Part shown: positions 10,189 through 19,888 of the stretch, piece by piece
Numbering within the stretch: position 1 is the stretch's first letter
Layout: every line of letters starts with the position of its first letter
From: Penium margaritaceum
Taxonomy: Eukaryota > Streptophyta > Zygnematophyceae > Desmidiales > Peniaceae
DNA length: 28,481 nucleotides
Assembly: GCA_023375785.1 (NCBI GenBank)
Contig: SZWC01000814.1
Coordinates: forward strand, 84,131-112,611
Direction: 5' to 3'
Made by a program: the position numbers and the translations under genes
Notes under the pieces: generated by a model
What the model was told of the DNA's origin: nothing
The model's input: the letters and a program-made list of their open reading frames with translations, nothing else
The model's database searches: none

Positions 10189-11054
10189 CCTATAAGCTCT
10201 CCAATTGTCCGTAGGACGCGTCGGCAAAGTCAGCGTGCCGCTCCCATTGGGACAGCGCCAGTAGCACCAGCAGCACCAGTAGCACCAACAGAACACCTCG
10301 TATACGCACTGCTTCTCGTCGTGCTGCATCTCCTGCTGCCTCCTTGGTAGCAGCTGCATCCTATGGGCCTCCTGATATTCTCACCATCATAGAAGCAGTG
10401 CTTGTCTCTAGTGTTATCATCTCCTCCACATTTGCTACCACAGCACGTGTTGTGCATACTCCTACCAACACTGCTACCGGCAGGGCTGTTGATACCTACA
10501 CCAATGCTGCTGTTGACCAAGGACTTCTCGTAGTAGTAGAAGTCAACATGGCCATACAAGTCACAGCCGCCGTAGACTATGTAGTAGCAGCAGCAGCAAT
10601 TGTTGCCACTGCCCTCTCCAGTGTCATCTTCTCCTTCCACACCTCCATAGTTCAGGCATCCTCTATAGTTACGTTGTCGTTGCTGGGTCATTAGGTTTAC
10701 ATTCTCGTTATAGCTACAACAGCCGTCTCCACACTCACAGCTGCTGCCCTTGGTAGGATCACCTACATCATCGTCCACATCTTCCTCTGTGGCAGTCGTC
10801 ACAGCTTCAACAGCAACATGGCTTCCACCCATGTTTGTTTTGCTCCGTTAGCTCTAGTGAGCTTTTGTCCACCTGTCTCTTGGGCGTCTTGCTCCTTTCT
10901 CCTATCTTCTCCCATGTGGTCGTGTGTGCATGTTAAGATTTGTTGCCTTACAGCACTAACGTGACAAGCCATAGTCATCTTACGTTTCCACGCCCACTGG
11001 GGCAAGGGAAACTCTACCGAAAAAACCTTCACTAGAGGTTCCCCATCGCTCACC
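10189..11054. other. unassigned leader-like sequence before the second gag
   Basis: Contains short CAG/CAC/GTA triplet-biased runs (about 10255-10290 and 10580-10600). The last 50 bases hold a GGGAAACTCTACCGAAA leader matching the leader of the first copia element (GGGAAACTCTGCCGAAA at bases 2-18), which ties it to the gag that follows. Confidence 0.45.
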
Positions 11055-12105
11055 ATGCCTGTTGATGATGACGAGTATGCCGCACTACAGGAGGAGCTAC
11101 GGCGAGAACGCACTGCTCTCCAGGCAGCTCTCACCGCACAGCACACAACAGAAGAGAAACTGCACACCGAACATGGTAATTGACAAACTTCTGCCGACCA
11201 CATACGTCATTTGGTCCTCAATCTCGTGCAGCTTGCACTGCACTCTAAACCCTCTACGTTTGTTGCTGCTAGCATTGCTACTGTATTCTCCACCTCACCT
11301 GCTTCGGCATCAAATGCCACTGGCTCTCTCTCTTCCGACCCCCTTGGTGTTGCGACTGCTGCAGGAGCTACGGCTGCCAAATCCCTTAAACAGCCCAGGC
11401 ACCGCAAACCTGATTTTGATTTCGCACCACCTCACTTCACCTCTAACCTCACCTTTGTTTTTTGGGAGGTTTGCTTCAGTACTTGGGACACAGGGTGAAG
11501 AACTTTGGGAGTACTATCACAATCCAAATCCCTCTATAGACCATCTTTTCTTGTCCATCGATGCTGAATTTGCATGTGCTATCCGTGCTCTTATTCCTGC
11601 TGTACCTGATGATCTCACTAATGAGATAGGGTCCTATAATACTGACACAACCTCGCGCACGCCTGCTCAACCTGTTGGTGCTTATGCACTCATCTAGAGC
11701 CACACCAATGTCATTGACCATGCAGCACAAAGTGTCCTCACCGTCTGGTTCAACACTCTCATTATGCATGCTAATGAAACTACAGACGCCTACTGGGCCC
11801 AGAGCCTTTGCCCATCCTGTGACCTTGGCAAAGTGGCTCCTGGAAAACCTCCTACCGTTCTCTCCATCCTCAACGGCCTCATCTCCGAATTATTTGCCAT
11901 CTTCTGGGAGGTAAAAGTCTTTGAGCTCGAGCGACTTGGATTCGAGCCTGTACCTGCTGATGCCCCCTCCTGGCATTGGGACACTCTGGAAGTTCACTTT
12001 CCAGCGCCTCACAGATTGGTGGAGCTTCCTCCAAAACAAATGCATAAACTATACAGATGTTGAAGCTACCACCACAGCACTCCCTTCCTCACTTGTCCCT
12101 TCCTC
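11055..12105 (+). pseudogene. gag: copia gag fragment, related to the gag at 49
   Basis: The start MPVDDDEYAALQEELRRE parallels MPGDD of the first gag. FTSNLTFVFWEVCFSTW, then GEELWEYYHNPNP and ACAIRALIPAVPDDLTNEIG, align with FTSWEVRFSAW, REQLWEYYSPT and RAVRALIAAAPESLIDDVG of the first copy. Later parts (TTDAYWAQSL, SILNGLISEL, LTDWWSFLQNK) align too. It is broken by a TGA at 11181, a frame change near 11495, a TAG at 11695 and another frame change near 11950. Similarity stops at about 12100, before the zinc knuckle. There the sequence turns into copia RNase H on the opposite strand, so gag is truncated at a rearrangement junction. Confidence 0.8.
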
Positions 12106-12816
12106 CCTTCCAAACAACCTAAACTTCTCTTGCGGCAAGGTGCTCGTGTACAAAGTGATGCTCAATGTTGATATGCTTCATGCAAGAGTGATGCATGCCT
12201 TTGTGCTCACCAATTGCTATTGTGCTCTGGTTCTTGTAGCACACAGTGATGCAGAAGATAGGCACACACAACTGTTACAACAAGCGACAAAGTACATGCT
12301 TTTGCCAATACCTATGCCAAGTGCTACGTACACTTCCATTGTTTCCTACTCTACCAAGAGATAGCTGTCCCATAAACAAGGAAGATGTATCTTGCATGAT
12401 GGCATGCATCTGTGTCATGTGCTCAATGGCGATCAGTGTAGCCGTCAAGAACCACAAAGGGTTGTGGGTGGTAGCACAATCCAATACGTGGTGTAGAGTG
12501 CATGTAGCGAAAAGCACATAGGACAAGCTTAAGGTGCCTCTAAGAAGACTACTTGGAGAGTTGATCCAAGATTTTCACCAAGAAGGCCACATCTACTCAA
12601 ACGGTGGTGATTAGGTACATAAGAGACGCAATCCTACTCCAAGCCGAAGTAGTAATTGGTGACGTTAAACGTTTCTCCCAGATGTGATGGATCGGGAGAT
12701 TTTAGCACTTGCTTCCCTATGGGGGTCATACAAATAGACACACTAGGGATCTTGGCATGTAAGAAGGCAAAGCAGTCTCTAAGGCTTCAAACATAGGTAG
12801 CATTATGCACATGCAG
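12105..12816 (-). pseudogene. pol: copia RT C-terminus and RNase H, inverted fragment
   Basis: Read on the minus strand from 12816 down to 12105, the codons follow the first element's pol through many mutations. HNATYV-SLRDCF matches HQAAYVRSLGERF; MTPIGKQVLK matches MTPAGQRLLK; IGLCYHPQPFVVLDGYTD matches TGLCYRAQPSIVVDGYTN; RYIFLVYGTAISW matches GYIFLVGGTAVSW; EVYVALGIGIGKS matches AEYVALGAGTCDS; and GEHKGMHHSCMKHINIEHHF matches AEHNGMHHTRTKHINVEHHF. Several stops (TGA, TAG) and indels interrupt it. The low-coordinate end abuts the + strand gag; the high-coordinate end is cut exactly where the chromovirus LTR begins. The pol part upstream of this point was not found on the far side of the chromovirus. 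Confidence 0.82.
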
Positions 12817-13578
12817 TGTAAACTGGGTGCGGTATACTAGCCTTGACCTAAGCGTGCAAGAGGCAACCGGCAGCAACGACGATAAAGGGGAGGCCAGTGC
12901 ACACCTCTGAGTGTATGTGGAAGAGTAGGATCGTCTTAGAGGAGCATGGAAACACGTATGGCAAAGTGGGAGTTATCTGTACTTATTCAAGTGTCAACAT
13001 ACAAGGCTACATGTTCATGGTGACATATCCTAGGCGACCCGAGGTCGTTGAGCCGTGTGCGTCTTTGTACAGGTCAAGGGTGAGCGTTATTTCTTTCGCA
13101 TCACGTAGCTCATCATCCCAGCCATCCAATAGACCACCTACTCACATCATTCCGTGATGGAACGGCCAAGACATGGACGTTTCTGTGAACCATGAAAAAT
13201 CTGCCGTTGGCAGCACCACTAGCGGCACTGATGGCCGCCCGAGGCACCCTTTCCGGCAATAAAATATCAGGGTGCTATTCCTAAGTGCTCTTGTCCCTCA
13301 ATGATCCTTGATTCACTGACTGACCATTTCCCAACACACACTTTGTTCTCGTTTGATCTTTCAGAGTCAAGCCTGGTCCGTAGGGATGACCGTCACCTGT
13401 TGTCCCCTCAGCCGGTCCAACCTTTGGCCGGGCATAACTTCCTCAGTTCTCGATGGAACGATCCTGGTCTTAGGTCCATCTCAGATATTTTCTCTATAGA
13501 TTCCAAATCCACAGTCATATTACACATTCAAAGAAGCCTCAAGCCGCGATCAGCGCTGTTGGCACTATCCAATTTACA
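12817..13578 (-). repeat. 3' LTR of the chromovirus (left copy)
   Basis: Starts TGTAAACTGG and ends AATTTACA, giving TGTAAA/TTTACA inverted termini and 762 bases. It shares with the right copy long blocks such as GTGTCAACATACAAGGCTA, CCTCAATGATCCTTG and CTGGTCCGT. Because the element lies on the minus strand, this is its downstream LTR. The base pairs just outside (TGCAG, 12812-12816) would be the target duplication; the matching copy was not found on the right. Confidence 0.8.
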
Positions 13579-13604
13579 CTAACGCCCATTTTAGGAACGC
13601 GTTG

Positions 13605-13806
13605 TCCTGGATCGCTCTTGGTACTCTCGGAGGATGGCGTTCACCCCGCCAATGTTGAAGCTACGAGCATGCTCCAGTGAGTTGTGAGCTGCATCATAGC
13701 CCTTCTAGTTGATGAGGTACTCCCATCCGCGGCCACGACGGTGATGGTCAAGGATGGTCTCCACTTCAAACTCTTGCTCACTCGTGATCACCACCAGAGG
13801 TGGAGC
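13605..13806 (-). pseudogene. chromodomain at the chromovirus integrase C-terminus
   Basis: On the minus strand, in a frame shifted relative to the integrase, the codons read EFEVETILDHHRRGRGWEYL, then IN-stop-KGYDAAHNSLEHARSF and ILREYQER. This is a typical chromodomain, with the family WKGY motif damaged: its Trp is a TAG. The domain normally binds methylated histone tails and is used by chromoviruses to direct integration into heterochromatin. The frameshift and stop mean it is no longer made. Confidence 0.8.
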
Positions 13807-13807
13807 C

Positions 13808-14990
13808 TCAGAACTTACCAGGGAAATGCTCATCCGGATCATGATAGAGCTTGAGCTTGGATATGTGGAACAAGTTCTTGACTGGTGTGGAAGGTGGAAG
13901 AGCCAACAGCACTACCACGGACGTCTGCATTTTGAGCACCATGAACGGACGAAGCCAACGAGGTTTCAACTTGTCTGATTGGATCCCGTGAAGCTTGACG
14001 TGCACGTTGTTGAGGAGCACACGATCACTGACCTTGAGGGTTCCGTCTGCAAGTTTGTGATCCGCTTGCATTTTCTGCTGCTGTTGCGCCATCGCCAATG
14101 CATGCCGCTTTGTTGTCCAAATCTGCTTGAAGTCTTGTGCAGTAGAATCCACTATGGGCAGGTTGCTTGCGATATGTAAACTGAGGGGTGTGGCGGGCAC
14201 TGTCTCATTCACCACCTCAAAAGGCGCCTGGCCAGTGGAGGCGGACGTGGGGGGGTTGTACACCAGCTTAGCGACCGGCAACCACTGGTTCCACACTGTC
14301 TTGTCTGGATCACCAACTATATGGAGGAGTTTCTCCAATGTTTGGTTCGTGTGCTCCGTCTGTCCGTCAGATTGGCTATGAAAACTGGTGCAGAGCTGCA
14401 CATTGCTGTCGTACCGCTCCATGAGTTCTTGCCAGCATGTTTCTCGTGAAGCGGAGGTCACGGTCGCTCACAACGGACCGCGACACGCCATGGACGAGTA
14501 GCACGTGCTCAAGGAACATCCGGACCATGACCTCCATGCTCATTGTATCACAAGTCGTGATGAAGTTGGTCATCTTGCTGAAGCAAGATAAGCCACCACC
14601 AACACTAAATTGTAAATTGCTGCTGTCTCGGGCAAGCCCGTGATGAAGTCCATGGGAATGTCTTGCCACGGCTGCCCGGGGGTGGGCAAGGGTTGTAGGA
14701 GATCCAGGGTCTTTGTCCTCCGTGCCTTATGGCATTGGCACATGTGACAGAAAATGCAGCCACCTCCAACGACATGGTGGGCTACCTAAAGAAGCCAGTC
14801 ACCGTCTTCAACAGATTGTTGGTGGAGAAGTGACCGCTTTGGCCATTGTCATGGCACTCCTCCAAAATCAGCTGCTGAAGCACTGGCACAGTGGGAACCA
14901 CCACCTGCTACGTGCCGCGACGTTGCCAATAGGGTGCCCCAAATAAAAATATCTGAGCGTCATACTCTCCATGTGCCTTGTATCCCTCTC
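13808..14990 (-). pseudogene. pol: Ty3/gypsy integrase
   Basis: The zinc-binding end shows FCHMCQCHKARRTKTLDLLQ, then PWQDIPMDFITG (about 14640-14760). The catalytic core contains FSKMTNFITTCDTMSMEVMV, VVSDRDLRF (second Asp) and HSQSDGQTEHTNQTLEKLLH (Glu); the usual D-R before FSKM is not recognisable, so the first Asp seems lost. A frame change lies near 14440, between FTRN and WQELMER. The C-terminal part, KVSDRVLLNNVHVKLHGI and LKPRWLRPFMVL down to FHISKLKLYHD, is the GPY/F-like integrase tail that leads into the chromodomain. Normal function is strand transfer of the cDNA into the genome. Confidence 0.88.
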
Positions 14991-15057
14991 TGAAGAGCTT
15001 CACAAGGAAGGTATCCTCGTGGATGGTGAGAGACGTGACCCGCATCATCAGGTCCGG

Positions 15058-15540
15058 TCACCGTGAGAGTGCATCGGCTGGGTTGATACGACCCGGCTGG
15101 TATACAATCTCATAGTCAAAGTGCAACTCGAGGTACTCCACCCAATGAGCTTCCTGTCGGCTCAGCTTTGGCTGCGTATTAAAGTACTTTAACGCGTGGT
15201 GGTCGGTGTAGACCGTGCGGTAGCACTGCCAGTTGAAGACTACGACTACGGCGATCATCTCCTTGTCATAGGTGGCGTATTTCAGCACCGTTCCACTCAC
15301 GTGTAGTAGGCGACCGGCTGCAACCTGTCATCAAAACCTTGCAAAGGGATGCCACCAAGGTGGAAGGGAGCCCGGGGGGAGGGATTTTCTGCCTGGACCA
15401 TCTTAAAAACCAAAAAAAAATTGCCACCAATGGCCAGGTCCGATCCATCTCTTGCCATTTCTTTCCTTTTTTGTTTCACTCACGGCCACTGCCAGCCAAC
15501 TGCAAGGTTGGCCCGGAGGTGAGAGCCCTTTAATATCCTC
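15058..15540 (-). pseudogene. pol: Ty3/gypsy RNase H with an insertion
   Basis: Minus-strand codons show DGSDLAIGG, then after an insert LQGFDDRLQPVAYYT, KYATYDKEMIAVVVVF, YRTVYTDHHALKYF and SRQEAHWVEYLELHFDYEIV, ending GRINPADALSR. This is the RNase H region that degrades the RNA template. A frame change near 15300 and the 72-base insertion at 15350-15430 break it, as does another frame change upstream near 15500. Confidence 0.87.
15350..15430 (+). mobile_element. small A-tailed insert with 9-base target duplications
   Basis: TGCCACCAA occurs at 15350-15358 and again at 15422-15430, flanking a 63-base insert (15359-15421). The insert ends in an A-rich tail (about 15404-15420) on the + strand, the hallmark of a retroposed RNA such as a SINE or a 5'-truncated LINE. 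Removing the insert and one duplicate (72 bases, 24 codons) leaves the RNase H frame continuous, AIGG followed by a short linker and LQGFDD, so the insertion postdates the element. The insert's family was not recognised. Confidence 0.6.
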
Positions 15541-16110
15541 AAAGGCTTCTTGTTTGCTAAATTCCTAACTCCACTCGTGAGGCTTGCGAGTGAGATTGGA
15601 GAGTCGCGCTGACACTCCCGCATTGCCAAGGATAAACCTACGGTAGTAGTTGTAGTATCGAAGGAACAATGGCACATCATGCATACTACGTAACTTTGGC
15701 CACTCTTGCGTGGCCAACACCTTACGCTGGATGTAGCACGCGCTTGCGCTGGCATTGATGCATACCATGTGCCTAGGAGATTCAACTCTATCCACCACAA
15801 AGTCACGTGCAGAGCTTTGCCAAAAAACCCCCTTTCTCAAAATTGCCAAGGTGCAAGCGGATGCGGAAGGTGTCGGCCAACGCAAGGTGGCCAAAGTTAT
15901 GTAGTACGCAAGGCGGCCCATAGTGGGTGCGAAAGGCCGTCTCTTCCATATCATTTGTTGCAATGCAGATCTGGTGGGAACCGAATCGGAGGTTGACCTT
16001 TGCGAAGAAGAAAGCCGCACGAAGCTGATCGAAGAGCTCCTTGGCTTGTTGAAGCGGGTACCAGTTCTTGATGGTTAACTCGCATCTCACCCATGTCTTT
16101 CTGCACAAAA
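15541..16110 (-). pseudogene. pol: Ty3/gypsy reverse transcriptase lacking the YxDD box
   Basis: Minus-strand codons give LTIKNWYPLQQAKELFDQLR, FFAKVNLRFGSHQICIA, EETAFRTHYG and FGHLALADTF, all close to the family (palm and fingers). Directly after this, codons resemble the segment that should come about 40 residues later (LHLGNFEKGGFLAKLC), then LRYYNYYRRFI and HEWS. The catalytic Y-[IVL]-D-D segment is therefore deleted, not merely mutated. Several frame changes are also present. Confidence 0.85.
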
Positions 16111-16385
16111 AGGAAAGATGTAGTGCAAGGAGATGAGGACCGGCGGATGCAGCCCTGCTGTGATATCTTGGTCAGCTGCTTCTTGAGATCTTGTAGCTAC
16201 ACATTGCTCATAGGATACGTAGCATGAACAAGCGGGCACACTCCACGTTCGAGGTTGATACAATAGTCCACGTCTTGCTGCAGTGGCAAACCCACAACGA
16301 TGGTGTTGGGGAACACATCCTTAGATTTTGTACACATCATTCGAAGTCCCTTGGTCACCGCGGTAAACTTACCTTGGGTCCCGGA
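16111..16385 (-). pseudogene. degraded protease-to-RT linker
   Basis: No clear motif. It lies between protease and RT, where the family carries the N-terminal RT segment, and is probably that segment with frameshifts. Confidence 0.4.
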
Positions 16386-16966
16386 CTACTCAGGAGTCAC
16401 CCCTTGCGCCACAGCAAGCACCATATTCTTTGGTTCATCGAAATAATCCTTTATGTCGCGTGCGAATGCCCCTTCGTTCTGCTCCTTTCTCCAAATTGCA
16501 TGTTTGAGCTGCACAAAATTCAACATCATATGCGCTGATTCCTCCCCGTAAAGCGCTATTTGCTGCGACGCTTCCTCCTTGCTAGTCCCCTTCTCCATGG
16601 CGTCTTCCTCGGATCACATAGGCAGGCGATACTCCGTGTCTCCAAGCTTGACTGAGATGGTGCGCACCTCCCAATTGACGAAGGGGTTGTACTTATGGAG
16701 GAGTCACGACAGAGGATCACATCATAATCCTTCATCGGACACACCCAGTATACGGTTGTTATGTGAAGCTTCCCCATGTGAATGGAGAGGGGATGGGCCA
16801 GGTACCCTACTTCAATTGCGCCTTCCACTTGGTTTGCGGTCCGCTTCTTGCTCGTGAGCATAAGGCCCCACGTCCGAACACACTCCATTCTCACAAAACT
16901 GTGGCTTGCATGACAATTCACTACATTCTCCACACTCCCCTTGACGCCTTTCACTCGTGCCTCCAA
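16386..16966 (-). pseudogene. Ty3/gypsy aspartic protease relic
   Basis: Minus-strand codons read VVNCHASHSFVRMECV, where the family has an Asp-x-Gly-Ala-Ser/Thr-His-x-Phe active site. The catalytic DxG is altered (N-C-H). Further on, YDVILCRDS corresponds to the conserved YDVILGMDW, and in a shifted frame KYNPFVNWEVRTISVKLGD follows, as is typical downstream of gypsy proteases. It would have cleaved the polyprotein; the damaged active site and frameshift leave it dead. Confidence 0.7.
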
Positions 16967-17179
16967 GAGAAGTGTGGGCTGCTCCTCCTTGTACCTCGCA
17001 TTCTATGCATTCACCTCGGAAACCATCTTGATTACCGCAAGGCGTTTGGGTGGACGGTCAATTGGCGGTTTGGGCTGAGAGGAGCCAAGAGTAACGCCAT
17101 CTACTCCTCGCTCTCCTTGTTTCCTGAATCCTTTGTTGCTTGCCCTGATTCCTTTTTGGCTTTGTTTCCATTCTATTGC

Positions 17180-18060
17180 CGCTTACCCTTGCCATCGCCC
17201 TTCTTTAGAATTTGACATCACAAGTAATGTGGCCACGCTTGCTGCAGTTGTATCATTAACACTGTTGCAATGATCTAGTCTACATAGGCGTATTGTTGCT
17301 CTTGGCCCACTTTCTGTAACCACCACGGAAAGAGTTGTAGCTGTTGGAATGAGTCAGTTACACGTAAGAGTTGTACCGTTATGCTGCTGCGATCATCCCC
17401 GAGAGGTTTTCGTTGCGGTCGTGCATCACCATCAGAGTGAGGGCGTCATTCTTGAGGCTCTTGCTGTAGTGGAAAAACAGCTCATGAGAGTCAAACCCAT
17501 AGTCGGCAACAATCTCAAGGAACCTGTGTAGTCTATGACACTGCCCATTTGGCACAGCCGATGCATCTTGACACGTGCTTGTTCCTCACGTCACCCATGG
17601 TGAAGCGCTAGATGAACGATTCCGTAAATTCCTTCCACGAAGTGGGCCATTTCAGGATATGGTTGTCACTGTTGCAAGTTGGATCCGATGGGGTTGAGAT
17701 CCAGGTCGAGGTCGCAATGCCGGCGACCATCGCTACTCCACTAGCGTGTGGATTGGACCAAATCATATTGGCCCACCAATCCAACGATGGCCCACTCAAC
17801 AGGGTTACGGCAGAGTTGCGCCGTACCTCGTACCTTGAGGCATGCACGTCGATGACGGTGAAGCACAACTCTATTCCAAGAATCCATGCATACGTAGCTG
17901 GCCTATCCTTCTTTGATGGAGTGAATGCCTCCCGCTTGGGAGGGCTTGGGCTTGGGTGGACGCCCACGCAGCTCCAGGTACAACGGTAGCTGCCAATGGT
18001 GTTTTCACAGGACGCTTTGCGAGCTCTTGATTGAGGTACGAGTGTTGCCTCTCCAACAAG
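17180..18060 (-). pseudogene. gag: chromovirus gag with damaged zinc knuckle
   Basis: The capsid-like region reads ATYAWILGIELCFTVIDVHA, then LLSGPSLDWWANM and TSWKEFTESFI (17608-17967), matching the retrotransposon gag core (x-W-W and WxxF patterns). An upstream Gln/Leu coiled-coil piece lies at 17871-18059 in another frame. The zinc knuckle near 17214-17255 reads stop-YNCSKRGHITCDV: the first Cys is a TGA and the last Cys is Val. Between 17260 and 17600 the frame is lost. The product would package the element RNA. Confidence 0.75.
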
Positions 18061-18336
18061 TCCTTGGCCTACATGTCAACAAGCAATTTCCGCAATACTA
18101 CGGCTGTTGTTACTCTGCCTTATTATCAAACACCGCGGCTAAGAAGTACGTGCTGGATGAATTCATCTTTGAGTCCAGTACAACTTCTCCCTCAACAGGT
18201 CCTCCACTTACCGCCTTGTCACAAGAGTGCATGATTGGCCTTGGGCACAGATCCGCCAAAGAGACAAGATGCGTGTTGGTCTAGTCTTACTAGGAGAGGT
18301 TGCTGCATAGATGATTGTGGCCCTGAGCTAAGGGTG
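18061..18336 (-). other. chromovirus untranslated leader
   Basis: Lies between the primer-binding site and the first gag-like codons on the minus strand. No motif was seen. Confidence 0.4.
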
Positions 18337-18348
18337 ACTCTGATGCCA
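18337..18348 (-). other. chromovirus primer-binding site
   Basis: On the minus strand this reads TGGCATCAGAGT, two bases from the LTR. It differs at two of 12 positions from the initiator-Met type TGGTATCAGAGC seen at 9151. Its place between the LTR and gag sets the element's minus orientation. Confidence 0.72.
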
Positions 18349-18350
18349 AG

Positions 18351-18940
18351 TGTAAACCTTGCGCGGTGTGCTAGCCTCAACCGGAGGGTGAAAGCATCAA
18401 CCGGCAGCAATGGTGACCAAGGGGAGGCTGAATCACACCTTCCACTATATACAAAAGTATAAGATTGTCTTGGGGGGAGCACGGGAACACGTATGATGTA
18501 GTGGGAGTAAACTGTACTTGTTACGCAAGTGTCAACATACAAGGCTATACGTACATAGCGACACATCCTAGGCAACCCGAGGTTGATGAGCCGTGTACAT
18601 CTCTCTATAGGCCATCTTTGTAGCTTTCCAACGTACCAAGAAGCGCATTGTTTTGCGAAGGAACGGCCAAGATATGGCTGTTTTTGTGAGCCACAGCAAT
18701 TTGCCGCTGGCAGTACCACTAGCGGCAGTGACAGCAGCCCAAGGCGCCTTTTTTGGAAGTAACACATAGGGTCGCCATCCTGAAGCACCCCTGGCCCTCA
18801 ATGATCCTTGGTTCATTGAATAACCGTGCCCCAAGGCGCGCTTTGGCCTCGTTGGGTCTTCTGAGGGTTGAGCCCTGGTCCGTGAGAATGCATTCCCGTC
18901 TCCTGTTTGTTGAAAAGTTGCCCCTCCGCATGCCCAAGCG
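18351..18940 (-). repeat. 5' LTR of the chromovirus (right copy), outer end lost or diverged
   Basis: Starts TGTAAACCTT like the left copy and can be aligned with it by eye through CTGGTCCGT near 18890. Weaker similarity (TCTCCTGTTTG against TCACCTGTTG) runs to about 18940. The expected TTTACA terminus and the target duplication TGCAG were not found, so the outer end is truncated or too diverged to place. Confidence 0.7.
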
Positions 18941-19202
18941 CGGCACCGAGAGGCGTCGACAAGCCGTCAGAAAGAGGAAAATCTGCTTCAGCGGATCTAG
19001 AGGCTTGAGGATTGCTCGGATCCTAAAACGGATGATTGTCCCTTGAAGTAGAACAAACGATCAATGTTCACTTTTCTGTTCACTTCACAATAAAATTGTG
19101 TGTAAAACGTTTTGCAAGCTATGTGATTGAGTATATACGGTAGAATCAGCAACAAAAACCACTGGAGAAAGCTTTGATGGTAGCAGGCCATGATGGATGG
19201 AA
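18941..19202. other. unassigned right flank of the chromovirus
   Basis: Neither the missing LTR end nor the continuation of the interrupted copia pol can be seen here. The sequence becomes AT-richer from about 19050. Confidence 0.45.
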
Positions 19203-19810
19203 AGGCGCAATGAATTGTTCAGGTGGAACCAGGAAATGTTGCTTAAAACTTTGACACCTTGTCAGAAGAATTTGACGCTCAGAGTGATCAAGAAAGAAGA
19301 AGACAGAAGCAAAAAAGTGAATGGAAGTAAGGAAAGATGACAGGAGTTGAAAGAAAAAATTCAGAGGATGGAGGATAGAAGACGGGAGATATAAGGTAGA
19401 TTCTAGGATTCTGAGGCAGATGAGGGTATGCTGGAGATGTCTGCATATCCTTGTCAGGAGTTAGAGCTGACTCCTAACAGAGGTGAGCGAAGGAGCATAG
19501 TGATGGAGCAAAGAGCTGTAAGCTACAGTTGAAATAATGGCTTTTGAAGGATGAGCAGGCAAGGAATGGAAGAGCGGAGACACAGCAGTGAGGGCCACGG
19601 AACTAAACGCAAAAATGATGAAGAAAACTGTTCTGGTTAACTTGAGGGAACCGACATCCTTCAGAATATGAAGTATAACAGGAAAAGAGAGGGATACAAC
19701 TGCTTCTTTCTGCTAGCCAGATGTGTTGCATTGTGGTGGCAGTTATTCAGGGAGGCTCATCTTTTGATTCACACTTTTGGCCGTCCACCCGTTACGAAGG
19801 TGGTTTGGTG
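19203..19810 (+). pseudogene. decayed coding-like segment, family unknown
   Basis: One frame (codon start divisible by 3) looks protein-like across several stops. It gives hydrophilic coiled-coil-like stretches (QELKEKIQRMEDRRREI), then DSEADEGMLEMSAYPCQELE (19407-19466), MSRQGMEERRHSSEGHGTKR (19551-19610) with a basic KRKND, and a hydrophobic ARCVALWWQLFREAHLL near 19716-19766. Stops of all three kinds occur, as at 19404, 19530, 19545 and 19642. A second frame gives a 55-codon ATG frame at 19721-19888. Neither was recognised. It may be a dead gene or transposon ORF, or purine-rich DNA that happens to stay open. Confidence 0.22.
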
Positions 19811-19888
19811 GAAGACCTGAACCTTATTCATAGCTCAGATTATCCAAGGGATGGTATTGGTTTTCTTTCTTATGTTCTGACAGTGTAG

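Larger units (their letters stand above)
12817..18940 (-). mobile_element. Ty3/gypsy chromovirus with two diverged LTRs, inactivated
   Basis: Direct repeats at 12817-13578 and 18351 to about 18940 flank, in minus-strand order, a primer-binding site, gag with a damaged zinc knuckle, protease, RT, RNase H, integrase and a chromodomain. The order RT-RNase H-integrase is Ty3/gypsy, and the terminal chromodomain makes it a chromovirus (Metaviridae), a group thought to use the domain to target chromatin. In one 65-base aligned LTR stretch I count about 14 differences, mostly transitions, so the insertion is old. All coding parts carry stops and frameshifts, and the RT active-site box is missing. 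The left edge lies inside the inverted copia RT fragment. Confidence 0.9.
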
